From VRUE01 sp963817905 (GTDB taxonomy: Bacteria; Actinomycetota; Thermoleophilia; Solirubrobacterales; 70-9), in the NCBI GenBank assembly GCA_963817905.1, contig CAWFPS010000002.1, forward strand, positions 682,001 to 746,000: 64,000 bases of DNA, written 5' to 3'. This document shows positions 34,486 to 42,874 of this stretch, piece after piece. The translations under genes were made by a program, and so were the position numbers. Position 1 is the stretch's first letter. The number at the start of each line of letters is the position of its first letter. Under the pieces are notes generated by a model that saw only the letters and a list, made by a program, of their open reading frames with translations, searched no databases and was not told where the DNA came from.

Positions 34486-35742
34486 TCATTCGGATTCGGG
34501 CGCGCCGGCTGCGATGGTCGCTTCGTAGGCCTGCTCGAAGCGGGGCAGCACGCTGGGCGCGGCAAAGTTCTTGGCCCGCTCGGCCGCCGCCAGGCCCATC
34601 GCCTCGCGCCGCTCGGGATCTGCGATCAGTTCCCTCATTGCCGCCGTCAGCGCCGCGACGTCGCCCTGGGGGACGAGCATCCCGGTCTGCTCGTCGAGCA
34701 TGTCGGTGTGGCCGCCCGGCGTGGTCCCGATCACCGGCCGGCCGCGGTTCATCCCCTCGGCCACCGTGGCGCCGAGCGGCTCGGGCCAAAGAGAGGGCAT
34801 GACACCGAACATCGCCCGCGGCCAGGACGCCATCACGACCTGGTGGGGGACATCGGTGAGGACGACCGCCTCGGGCGGGAAGTCGGATGGCGAGTCGCGC
34901 TCGAAGGTCCCCATCAGCACCAACGGCGGCGGATCGGAGAGTCGGCGGTAGGCGTCGAACAGCGTCTCCAGCCCCTTGACTTTTCGGAAGGCACCGACGT
35001 AGAGGATGAAGGGCTGCTCGGGAAGGCGCGCGAGCCAGGCATCGATATCGGGCTCCTCCTCTCCCGGACGGGCCGGCGGCTCGGCCTGGAAGCTCGGGAT
35101 CGTCACCTCGAACAGCTCCGGCGTCCCGTCGGGGAGGTGGGCGGTTGTGACCTCGTGGACGTAGCTGCTGACGCTGTGCAGGCCGGTCATTCGTCGCCGC
35201 AGCAGGGGCTTGGAGAGAGCGACCCCGGCGGCGGCGAACCAGCCCTTCGGGGTGCCGTAGTAGTCGCCGGCGCAGGCCAGGCACTTGAGCGGTCCGGGAC
35301 CCGAGCAGGACTCGCCCTTACGCAGCAGGGTGCGGGTGGCGCAGAAGTAGCCGTAGTCGCGGGCCGAGACCAGCAGCGGGATACGGCGCCGGCCCAGCGC
35401 CACCGCAACCGAGAAGGCGAGCCAGCCGTAGGCGTGGATCACGTCCGGCTCGAAATCGGCGATCAAGTTGCGCAGGGCGACGACCGAGACCGGGTCGGGA
35501 AAAGGGGGCTGGTGGCGTTGGCTCTCGTCGCGGACCATGAAGTCAAAGGTGGTGCGCAGCTGGCGCACGCGGTGGACGACGAAGCCGTCGTCGTGTTCGA
35601 GCTTGGGCAGGCCGCCGTGCCAGGGGGCGGCCACGGCGACTTGGTGGCCGCGGTTTGCCATCGAGCGGCCGAGCAACTGGGCCTGGCGGTGGGCGCCGCC
35701 GATGAAGGGCGGGAAGTGGTCGGTGACGATCAGGATCCGCAT
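34486..35742 (-). CDS. GT4 glycosyltransferase with four-Cys insert
   Basis: 418 aa beginning MRILIVTDHFPPFIGGAHRQ; donor-binding LWPEPLGATVAEGMNRGRPV (E-x7-E). The region YFCATRTLLRKGESCSGP...KCLAC keeps the same C-x11-C-x7-C-x2-C spacing and the following GDYYG as the enzyme at 12963, indicating a shared, perhaps metal-binding, subdomain. The ATG overlaps the upstream GT2 stop (TGATG). Confidence 0.86.
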   Translation of the reverse strand: MRILIVTDHFPPFIGGAHRQAQLLGRSMANRGHQVAVAAPWHGGLPKLEHDDGFVVHRVRQLRTTFDFMVRDESQRHQPPFPDPVSVVALRNLIADFEPDVIHAYGWLAFSVAVALGRRRIPLLVSARDYGYFCATRTLLRKGESCSGPGPLKCLACAGDYYGTPKGWFAAAGVALSKPLLRRRMTGLHSVSSYVHEVTTAHLPDGTPELFEVTIPSFQAEPPARPGEEEPDIDAWLARLPEQPFILYVGAFRKVKGLETLFDAYRRLSDPPPLVLMGTFERDSPSDFPPEAVVLTDVPHQVVMASWPRAMFGVMPSLWPEPLGATVAEGMNRGRPVIGTTPGGHTDMLDEQTGMLVPQGDVAALTAAMRELIADPERREAMGLAAAERAKNFAAPSVLPRFEQAYEATIAAGAPESE

Positions 35743-36839
35743 CAGGCAACCGCCGCGACACTGCTTCGCCCGGGCCGTTGCAGGCGGCCGAGTAGCCGGT
35801 TGAGCGCAGCCCGGCGCGCGGGGAAAATGAAAAGCTCGGCGAGCCGGCGGGCGAGGTCGCGCGGCGCGATCGCCATCGCCGCGAACCAGGCGACGAAAGC
35901 GGCCTTCAGCGCCAGCGACGCGCCCTGGCGCCGGCCTGCGGCCCGCACCGCGTCGGCGGCGAGGCCGCGCCGGGTGTCGCCGGCAAGCGGGTGGCGGGAG
36001 GGCTCAAGCCGAAGCGAGATCATCCGGTTGGCCAGGTCGGCGATCGAGAGGATGTGGCTGGGGTGCGGCAGGTCGAGCTCCCCGGCCAGGCGCAGCAACT
36101 GCTCCGAGGTGGCGGCGGCGAACTCGATCGCCTGGCGCAGGTGGGAAAGATCGAGTCGCTCCCTTTGAAGTTCGTAGCTGTTGGCGCCGTGCACGCGGTA
36201 GCCGGCGCCGATCTCCTCCAGCGAGGCCACCTCGCCGAGCAGGGCGGTGAGGTGGACGAGGTACCAATCGGCCCCGGTCACCGGGTAGGACCGCTCGGGG
36301 ACCGGCAGGATGCGGCGCACGGCCGCCGCACGAAAGGCGTTGGCGCTGGTCGCCATCCAGACCAGGTCGTATGGCTGTGCCAACTCGGCGGCACGGAGGT
36401 CGCCGCCCGGCAGCGGCAGGTGGGGGTCGGGCTTGAGCTTGCCGGTCGCTCGCCCCTCGGCGTCGATTGTCTCCATCCGCATCTGCACCTTGCTCAGCCG
36501 CTCGTTAGCTGCAAACTCCGCCGCCACCCGTGCCGCGGCATCGGGCCGGAGCACGTCGTCGGCGTCGAGGAAGATCACCACGTCGCCTTTGCTGCGCTGC
36601 ATGCCGGCGTTGATCGCCGAGGCCTGGCCGCCGTTCTCCTTCAGCACCACGTCGATCTCGTCCTCGCAGGCGGCGAGGATCCGGGGCGAATCGTCGGTTG
36701 AGCCGTCGTCGACCGCGATCACGTTAACCCGCCCGTGGGTCTGGGCGCGGGCGCTCTCGATTGACTCGGGAAGGAAAGCGCCGTAGTTGTGGTTATTGAT
36801 CACGATGTCGACGATGAGGTCGTCCGGTAGCGAGTTCAT
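35742..36839 (-). CDS. GT2 glycosyltransferase
   Basis: 365 aa: VDIVINNHNYGAFLPESI, VIAVDDGSTDDSPRIL, and VIFLDADDVLRPDAA with the DxD-type Asp cluster. The C-terminal ~100 residues are helical. Coupled to neighbours on both sides (TGATG downstream and ATGA upstream). The last gene before the integral-membrane part of the locus. Confidence 0.86.
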   Translation of the reverse strand: MNSLPDDLIVDIVINNHNYGAFLPESIESARAQTHGRVNVIAVDDGSTDDSPRILAACEDEIDVVLKENGGQASAINAGMQRSKGDVVIFLDADDVLRPDAAARVAAEFAANERLSKVQMRMETIDAEGRATGKLKPDPHLPLPGGDLRAAELAQPYDLVWMATSANAFRAAAVRRILPVPERSYPVTGADWYLVHLTALLGEVASLEEIGAGYRVHGANSYELQRERLDLSHLRQAIEFAAATSEQLLRLAGELDLPHPSHILSIADLANRMISLRLEPSRHPLAGDTRRGLAADAVRAAGRRQGASLALKAAFVAWFAAMAIAPRDLARRLAELFIFPARRAALNRLLGRLQRPGRSSVAAVA

Positions 36840-37606
36840 CGGGGCTCCGTCGACGCGACCAGCGAGCCCTTGACCCGACGGTAGACGCGGAAGGGTTGAT
36901 TGTGGCGCAACAGCGTCGCCACCACCGGGATGCGGCCGGTGCCCCCCGGGGGCGGCCCTACCGCGACCAGGCGTGTCTCACCCGGCTGCAACCGGAAGCT
37001 GCGGCGAACGACGCCGCTGGGGCCGACCCTGACCCGCAGGTCATAGCTCACCGGCGTCTGTTGCTGGCTGCGTACGCCCACCTGGGCCTCACTCGCGCCC
37101 GAGCCGGCCTTGGGCAGGATCCAGAGCTGCGTGTAGCCGATCGCGCGCTCGGCAGGGCGGGCGGTGTTGGCGATCGCAATCGCGGCCGTCGCCGTGGCGA
37201 GCGCGGCAAGCAGCATCGCCAGCTCGAGGCCGGTCAGGCGTAGGCGGGGACGAGCCCGGCCGGATCCGGCGGGACCGCGGCGCATCGCCGCCGCCGAGCT
37301 GCCGGCGAGTACCACAAGCACCAGCAGCAGCGCCCAGGAGAGCGGGTGGATCCCGCCCAGATAGTTGAGGAGGAGGGCACCGAGGGCGAGGATCGCCAGG
37401 CTGAGGCCGATGCTGAGCAGCAGCATTCGCGGCAGGCCGAGTTCGCGCCCGGCGAAGGCCGCGGCGGCGATCGCGTAGCCCGGCAGGACCAGCGCCGGCG
37501 GTACCGCGAAGACGAGCGCGATCCCCTCGACCGGAACCAGCAGCGCCAACGCCGCGCAGAGCGGCGCCAGGGCGACGACGAGCCGCAGGTCCTTGTGCCC
37601 CCTCAT
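36836..37606 (-). CDS. Membrane protein, DUF1616-like
   Basis: 256 aa. Four hydrophobic helices in the first ~160 residues (LVVALAPLCAALALLVPV, ALVLPGYAIAAAAFAG, LLSIGLSLAILALGALLLNY, LLAALATATAAIAIAN), then a ~95-residue beta-rich outer domain (VSYDLRVRVGPSGVVRR). This layout fits DUF1616 membrane proteins found in surface-polysaccharide loci; function unknown. It overlaps both neighbours by 4 bases. Confidence 0.7.
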   Translation of the reverse strand: MRGHKDLRLVVALAPLCAALALLVPVEGIALVFAVPPALVLPGYAIAAAAFAGRELGLPRMLLLSIGLSLAILALGALLLNYLGGIHPLSWALLLVLVVLAGSSAAAMRRGPAGSGRARPRLRLTGLELAMLLAALATATAAIAIANTARPAERAIGYTQLWILPKAGSGASEAQVGVRSQQQTPVSYDLRVRVGPSGVVRRSFRLQPGETRLVAVGPPPGGTGRIPVVATLLRHNQPFRVYRRVKGSLVASTEPR

Positions 37607-39396
37607 TCGCGCGCCCCCAGTTCGTAGACCGAGATGTCGCCACCCGAGTAGATGCGGCGGGCGCCCGGCAGTTCGGCGAACTTGGTCACGGTCGACAGCG
37701 GCGCCAATTCGGGTTCGTCGCCGCGCAGCGAGAAGGCGTAGCCGCGGGTCGCGTCGGAGCTAATTTCACGCCGGTCTGCGACCAGATAGCGAATGTCTTC
37801 GCGGCGCAGCAGCGGCAGCTCCCAGTCCGAGAGCGCCGTCTCCTCCAGTATGTCTTGGATATCGGGGGTCTTGCCGGCCAGCGCGACACGTTCGCCCGGC
37901 GCCATTAGCATCCGGGCGTCGGCGGTTGGGGCGGCAAAGCGGCGCTCGTCGGGAATGTGATGCTCGGCCCATTCCGCCAGGGCCAGGGGCGGCGAGGAGA
38001 TCGTGTTGCCGCCGGCGGCGACCCGGATCGGGGACGAGAGCTGAAGGTCCCAGGGCCAGCCGGCGATCGCCCCGCCCGCGAGAACGACACCGAGCGCGGC
38101 GGTCAGCGAGGCGCGGCCGAGCCAGGGCAATTTGTGCGGTCGCCAGTGCTGTAGTCCCGAGAGTGCGGCGATGAAGGCAAGGCCGATGAAGAGGTACTCG
38201 CTGAGCCGGTTGCCGGTCTCCCAGGCTGCCGGTGCCAGGCGCAGGGCAAGGGTGCCGAAGAAGGCGATCGAGGCGAGAGCGAAGATCGCCGCGAACGGCT
38301 GGCGGCGATAGCGTCGCCAGAAGCGCAGCAGGCCGATGAGCACGCCGAGGCCGAGCAGCGCCACCGCGAGCAGGGCCACGGCGCGTGGCAGCAGCGGCGT
38401 CGCTGGGATCGTCGAGCCCTTGCCCTGGAAGAGCCCGCGCGGGGGTGCGTCGCCCGAAGCCGTGTTGAAGATCGCTTCGAAGGCTTCGCTGATCACCGGA
38501 CCCAGGTAGCCGAAGGTCGAGTTGGCGACAAGCAGCAGCCAGCCGGTCGCCAGCACCGCGGCGAAGATCGCGTAGCGCCACGGGTTGGGCCAGCCCCACT
38601 CGCGCCGCAGCAGCCAGTAGGCGAGCGCCAGGCCGGCGAGGAAGACGGCGATCGCGTAGGAGGTGAGGTGGTGGGTGACGACGATCGCGCTGATCCCGAG
38701 CACAACCGGGACGGCCCACTCGCGGGCCCACTCGCGCGGCGAGGCCGCACGCTCGGCGATCGCCATCAGGACGACGACGAACAGCGGCAGGGCCAGCGAC
38801 TCATAGGAGAACTGGGCGCTCCAGAAGAGGAAGTTGAAGTTGCCGGCGTAGATCGCGACGCCGAGACCGGCGGTGCGGGCAGAGCCGCCGATGCGGGAGA
38901 AGAGGAGGAAGAGGCCGATCGCGAGCGAGAGGCGGGCGGCGCCGACGACGACGATTCCGGCCCAGTAACTGGAGAGCCCGGTCAGACCCATGATCGCCGA
39001 GGTCGCCCCCTCCAGGCCCGGGTAGTTGGGGGTCACTGGCAGGATCGGGTTGTAGCGGAAGAGTTCGTGGTGGCTGTGGATCTGGTCGGCGTTGAAGGCG
39101 TGCACGAGCTCGTCGGAGAAGGTGAAGAGCGGTGCGTCGCGGACCACCTTGACCAGGTAGAGCGAGAGGCAGAGCAGGCAGGCCAGGGCGAGCCGCTCGC
39201 CGGGCGAGGCGTCGCGTGAGGTCAGCCGCCAGAAGATCGGCAGGGAGATGACCAGGATCCCCGCCCAGTAGAGCAGCGAGGGGTCCATGCCTTCGCGCGC
39301 ATGCGCGTTGGCGAGCGAGCAGGCGAGCAGGCCGAGACCGGCGATGAGGGCGATCGGCGCGAGGTAGCCGGTCGTCGAGTTGGGGCGAGCAGCCAT
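37603..39396 (-). CDS. Polytopic membrane protein, GT-C-like glycosyltransferase
   Basis: 597 aa with ~11-12 membrane helices over residues 10-460 and a soluble tail. The first luminal loop holds LFTFSDELVHAFNADQIH, an acidic loop in the position where GT-C enzymes carry the catalytic Asp. The C-terminal 120 residues (PDERRFAAPTADARML, RREDIRYLVADRRE) are a soluble domain. It could transfer a sugar from a polyprenyl-phosphate donor made by the next gene, or act as a polymerase; sequence alone does not decide. Confidence 0.65.
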   Translation of the reverse strand: MAARPNSTTGYLAPIALIAGLGLLACSLANAHAREGMDPSLLYWAGILVISLPIFWRLTSRDASPGERLALACLLCLSLYLVKVVRDAPLFTFSDELVHAFNADQIHSHHELFRYNPILPVTPNYPGLEGATSAIMGLTGLSSYWAGIVVVGAARLSLAIGLFLLFSRIGGSARTAGLGVAIYAGNFNFLFWSAQFSYESLALPLFVVVLMAIAERAASPREWAREWAVPVVLGISAIVVTHHLTSYAIAVFLAGLALAYWLLRREWGWPNPWRYAIFAAVLATGWLLLVANSTFGYLGPVISEAFEAIFNTASGDAPPRGLFQGKGSTIPATPLLPRAVALLAVALLGLGVLIGLLRFWRRYRRQPFAAIFALASIAFFGTLALRLAPAAWETGNRLSEYLFIGLAFIAALSGLQHWRPHKLPWLGRASLTAALGVVLAGGAIAGWPWDLQLSSPIRVAAGGNTISSPPLALAEWAEHHIPDERRFAAPTADARMLMAPGERVALAGKTPDIQDILEETALSDWELPLLRREDIRYLVADRREISSDATRGYAFSLRGDEPELAPLSTVTKFAELPGARRIYSGGDISVYELGARE

Positions 39397-39412
39397 ATGA
39401 GCTGCCCGGTAC

Positions 39413-41035
39413 TCAAGCAGCAGAAGCGGCTGCCTTGGCCTCTTGCGCGGCCGGGTTGGCGTCCGGGCGCTCCTGGTGGATACCGCGGCGGCGCCGCGAC
39501 TCGCGCAGGATCGTGCCGAGCACGCGGAAGCCGTCGCGGAAGGTGTTGAGGTTGCTCTGCCCGGAGATGCGGTCGAGCTCGTAGCTGGGCACCTCGGTGA
39601 TCTTCATCCCGGCGCCGGCGATGCGCAGGTTGATCAGCGTCTCCACCTCGAAGCCGGGGACGTCGAGCGAGATGAAGGGCAGGCAGCGGGCCCAGAAGGC
39701 GTTGTAGCCGTAGCAGAGGTCCGTGAAGCGGGTCCCGTGCAGGACGTTGGCGGTGCCGCTGAGGACGGCGTTGCCGGAACTGCGCAGCCTGGTGATGTCG
39801 GCGCTGCCGCCGCCGGGCAGGAAGCGGGAGCCCTTGGCGAAGTCGGCACCGGCCTCCAGCGCTTCGACGAAGCGGGGGATCTCGGCCGGATCGGCCGATC
39901 CGTCGGCGTCGAGCATGACGACGAGGTTGCCGGTAACGGCGGCGAAGCCGGTGCGGAAGGCGTCGCCCTTGCCGCGGCCGCTCTGCACCAGGACGCGGAT
40001 CATCGGGTAGGCCTGGCGGGCGGCGTCGATCGTCTTGTCGCTGGAGTTGCCGTCGACGAGGATCACCTCGTGCAGGTCCTCGGGCAGCTGCTTGAGGACG
40101 TGACCGACATTCTTCTCCTCGTTCATAGCCGGGACGACGACGCTGACTTTGGTCTTGCGACCGGCGCGCCGGTCGGGGCCCGCGTAGGGGATGGCGCGGC
40201 GCGCGGCCAGCGCCTCGACCTCGATCAGCGGCACGCCGCCGACCTGGTTCGGCGTTACCGCGGGAGCTTCGAGCAGGTCGAGCGGCCGGGGCAGCATGCT
40301 GACCGGCACGCCGATCGACTTGAAGGCGCGGACCAGGTCGAGCAGGCTCTCGTCGTCGGCGTGCTGGGTGCCGATTACGACGCGGTCGGCGCGGAAGCGG
40401 TCGACGATCTCCAGCGCGGCGACGCGGTCGGCGGGGTTGGAGCGATCCTCGAAGGGGGTAACGGTGCAGACCACGCTGGCGTACTCGCGCAGCGGTGCGT
40501 AGGCTTTGAGCCGCTCCGCGGTGGCTTCGTCGCCGACGAGAACCCAGCGCTCGACCCTGTCGAGGCGGCCACGAAGCGGTGCGCTCAGTGTCCGTCCCCC
40601 CGTGTCGAGCACGGCGAAGCCGAGCCATAGGCCGAGCTGGGCGGCGCCGTCAAGCGGCGTGAGCAGGGATGCCGACCAGGCGAAGACAGCCGCCATCAGC
40701 AGGCGGATCACCGGCCATGCCATGCCGTCCTCGCTGCCGAGACCAGTCTTAGAGCCGTTGGCGCCGTAGACGCCGAGCAGGCCGTTGAGGAAGACGAGCA
40801 GCAGGGGGGCGACCGGGAAGGCGGGGAAGACGGCTACGCCGGCGATCAGGGTGACGGCGGTAAGCGCGACCGAGGAGGAGAAGAGGTCGACAACCGGCGG
40901 TAGCCACCAGCCGAGACCGCGAGTGGCGCGGGGGAGGCTGCCGAGCGTCGGCCGGTCCTGGACCAGGGCACCGCGACGCGATTCAGCAGCAGCGGGGAAG
41001 GTGCTGTCGAGGGAGATGTCGGTCGAGCTTTGCAT
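39413..41035 (-). CDS. Fusion: polyprenyl glycosylphosphotransferase N-half joined to a DPM1-like GT2
   Basis: 540 aa. Residues ~42-150 hold four hydrophobic segments (LPPVVDLFSSSVALTAVTLI and following). Residues ~160-285 form a Rossmann-like region (RWVLVGDEATAERLKAY, ADRVVIGTQHADDESLLDLV, NQVGGVPLIEVEA), as in the N-terminal half of WcaJ/PssA-type initiating transferases. The usual bacterial sugar transferase domain is replaced by a GT2 domain (~296-510): VSVVVPAMNEEKNVGHVL, VILVDGNSSDKTI, VVMLDADGSADPAEI, SRFLPGGGSADI, like polyprenyl-phosphate mannose/glucose synthases. It probably makes a polyprenyl-phosphate sugar for the adjacent GT-C protein. Confidence 0.8.
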   Translation of the reverse strand: MQSSTDISLDSTFPAAAESRRGALVQDRPTLGSLPRATRGLGWWLPPVVDLFSSSVALTAVTLIAGVAVFPAFPVAPLLLVFLNGLLGVYGANGSKTGLGSEDGMAWPVIRLLMAAVFAWSASLLTPLDGAAQLGLWLGFAVLDTGGRTLSAPLRGRLDRVERWVLVGDEATAERLKAYAPLREYASVVCTVTPFEDRSNPADRVAALEIVDRFRADRVVIGTQHADDESLLDLVRAFKSIGVPVSMLPRPLDLLEAPAVTPNQVGGVPLIEVEALAARRAIPYAGPDRRAGRKTKVSVVVPAMNEEKNVGHVLKQLPEDLHEVILVDGNSSDKTIDAARQAYPMIRVLVQSGRGKGDAFRTGFAAVTGNLVVMLDADGSADPAEIPRFVEALEAGADFAKGSRFLPGGGSADITRLRSSGNAVLSGTANVLHGTRFTDLCYGYNAFWARCLPFISLDVPGFEVETLINLRIAGAGMKITEVPSYELDRISGQSNLNTFRDGFRVLGTILRESRRRRGIHQERPDANPAAQEAKAAASAA

Positions 41036-41242
41036 GGGAGGGAAAGTCTGCCTTTTTTAGGGAGATTTATTCGTGTTTTTGGCTCTAGCCGGGGATCCCC
41101 CGGTACTTCCCCCCTATCGGCAGGGTCACTCGATCACGTTAGCGCGGAACGAAAAATGCATGGGGAAAATCGGAATACGAAAAAAACGGCATCGGCGGTT
41201 CACTTGCCGGGCCGAACTGGGCGACCCGTATCCGGAACCAGG
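41036..41242 (-). promoter_or_regulatory. Promoter region of the 36.8-41 kb polysaccharide operon
   Basis: 207 bp, clearly richer in A/T than its neighbours (GGGAGATTTATTCGTGTTTT and GGAATACGAAAAAAACGG). Includes the near-palindrome GCCGGGGATCCCCCGG at about 41087-41103. It lies upstream of the minus-strand polysaccharide gene and downstream of mcl. No riboswitch or terminator is recognised. Confidence 0.4.
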
Positions 41243-42295
41243 CTAGAAACCGTAAGTCTCGGCCAGCGCCGGGTCCTTGGCTGCCAGCATTTCCGCCAGC
41301 TCGACCATCACCTTGCACTGCTTCCAGGTGGCGTCGTCCTGCATCTTGCCGTCGATCATGTGCACGCCGGCACCGTCGGGGATCGCCTCCAGCACCTTCT
41401 TGGCGAACCTGACCTCCTCCGGGGGCGGGCTGAAGACCTTCTTGGCGATCTCGATCTGCACCGGGTGCAGCGACCAGGCGCCGACGCAGCCCATCAGGAA
41501 GGCGGCGCGGAACTGGGTCTCGCAGCCGGCCGTGTCCTTGATGTCGCCGAAGGGCCCGTAGAAGGGCAGGATGCCGGTCGCCGCGCAGGCGTCGACCATG
41601 CGGGCGATCGAGTAGTGCCAGAGGTCCTGTTGGGCGCTGACCCGGTTGTCCTCGGGGTTCTCGGGGTCGGCGGGGTCCTCCATCACCCGGTAACCGGGGT
41701 GCCCGCCGCCGACTCGGGTGGTCTTCATCCGCCGCGAGGCGGCGAGGTCGGCGGGGCCGAAGCTCATTCCCTGCATGCGCGGGCTGGCGGCGGCGATCTC
41801 CTCCAGGTTGACGACGCCCTGGGCGGTCTCGAGGATCGCGTGGATCAGGATCGGGCGGTCGAGCTTGGCCTTGGCCTCGAGCTGGGCCAGCAGGCGGTCG
41901 ACGTAGTGGATGTCCCAGGCACCCTCGACCTTGGGCACCATCACGACCTCGAGCTGGTCGCCGATCTCGGTGACCAGGGTGGTCAGGTCGTCGAGCACCC
42001 AGGGGCTCTCCAGCGAGTTGACCCGGGTCCAGAGCGCGGTCTGGCCGAAGTCCGACTCCTTGGCGGCCTTGATCAGGCCCTGGCGCGCGGCCTCCTTGCG
42101 GTCGACCGGGATCGCGTCCTCGAGGTTGCCGAGCAGGATGTCTGTCTTCCCGGCGATTCCGGCGGCCTTTTCGACCATCTTCGGGTTGGAGAAGTCGAGG
42201 AAGTGGATCATCCGCGAGGGCTTCACGGGGATCTCGCGCAGCGGCTCGGGGGCGCCGATCGCCTGCGGCTGGAAGAAGTCTCTGGGGTTTCTCAC
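41243..42295 (-). CDS. mcl: Malyl-CoA/beta-methylmalyl-CoA lyase
   Basis: 350 aa CitE/HpcH-type lyase that splits beta-methylmalyl-CoA into glyoxylate and propionyl-CoA, and malyl-CoA into glyoxylate and acetyl-CoA. Motifs: DILLGNLEDAIPVDRKEAAR, LIHAILETAQGVVNLEEIA (metal Glu), MSFGPADLAASR, and DLWHYSIARMVDACAATG. From memory it resembles the ~348-residue Chloroflexus-type lyase almost throughout, more than the ~318-residue Rhodobacter Mcl1. GTG start 42295 with GAGGAG upstream. It is the last enzyme of the ethylmalonyl-CoA pathway, of which ccr, ecm, mcd and mch are in this window. Confidence 0.9.
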   Translation of the reverse strand: MRNPRDFFQPQAIGAPEPLREIPVKPSRMIHFLDFSNPKMVEKAAGIAGKTDILLGNLEDAIPVDRKEAARQGLIKAAKESDFGQTALWTRVNSLESPWVLDDLTTLVTEIGDQLEVVMVPKVEGAWDIHYVDRLLAQLEAKAKLDRPILIHAILETAQGVVNLEEIAAASPRMQGMSFGPADLAASRRMKTTRVGGGHPGYRVMEDPADPENPEDNRVSAQQDLWHYSIARMVDACAATGILPFYGPFGDIKDTAGCETQFRAAFLMGCVGAWSLHPVQIEIAKKVFSPPPEEVRFAKKVLEAIPDGAGVHMIDGKMQDDATWKQCKVMVELAEMLAAKDPALAETYGF

Positions 42296-42368
42296 ACTGC
42301 TCCTCGTTAGCTCGGTTCCTCTGTAGGCGGCAATCTACCCAAACGCGCGTTCGGGGCGACCCGGGCTT

Positions 42369-42411
42369 CCGGTGCGCTTTATGAACCCCATGGGTACAAA
42401 AGGCGCACCGG
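42369..42411 (+). terminator. Strong hairpin in the mcl to 42446 intergenic region
   Basis: CCGGTGCGCTTT at 42369-42380 pairs with AAAGGCGCACCGG at 42399-42411 with one bulged base; an inner ACCC/GGGT extends the stem. It lies upstream of mcl (opposite strand) and 34 bp before the next plus-strand start, so it could be a leader structure, not an end-of-gene terminator. Confidence 0.45.
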
Positions 42412-42445
42412 AGGAATTTGGGCGGTGCTGCCGTACCTTGAGGGG

Positions 42446-42874
42446 ATGGATTCCGCGGCCACTGACAGCACGCAGGACTGGCTCCTGCCCGAGCACTCGC
42501 GCCCGCCGCTGATCGGTGAGCTGGAGCGGCGGGTCGAGGAGGCGCTGGCGACGGCGCGGGCCTCCGAGGCGGCCGTGATCAGCGTCGGCGCCGCCGCGAT
42601 CGACGCCGCCGAGCAGGCCCGCCACGCGGCGGAGCTGGCCGAGCGGGCCAGCATCGCCGCGGTCGAGGCGCAGGAGCACGCGGTTTCGCTCTCGGTCGGC
42701 TCGGTCGTGGCCGGTACCGGCCCCCCAGAGTCGATGCCGAACGGCGAGTTGAGCCTCAGCGACTTCAGCGCCCGGGCCGACCGCCTGGTCGCCCGCCTGC
42801 GCCGGCTGCAACGGGTTCCCCTACCGGCATCCCCGACCAACGACGCCGCAGTCCGTCCGCAAGCCGCCCACTGA
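42446..42874 (+). CDS. Hypothetical Ala-rich helical protein
   Basis: 142 aa from ATG 42446 (a GTG at 42425 is possible). Opens with MDSAATDSTQDWLLPEHS, then a long Ala/Glu-rich helical segment (ERRVEEALATARASEAAV, AEQARHAAELAERASIAAV), likely coiled coil, and a basic tail. Its last 110 bp overlap the 3' end of the convergent pabC-like gene; one of the two tails may not be needed. No family recognised. Confidence 0.55.
   Translation: MDSAATDSTQDWLLPEHSRPPLIGELERRVEEALATARASEAAVISVGAAAIDAAEQARHAAELAERASIAAVEAQEHAVSLSVGSVVAGTGPPESMPNGELSLSDFSARADRLVARLRRLQRVPLPASPTNDAAVRPQAAH

Noticed and set aside
41030..42310. A 426-codon plus-strand frame opposite mcl
   Set aside because: The composition is Gly/Val/Leu/His-rich low complexity; the minus strand has an unambiguous lyase with a ribosome site.
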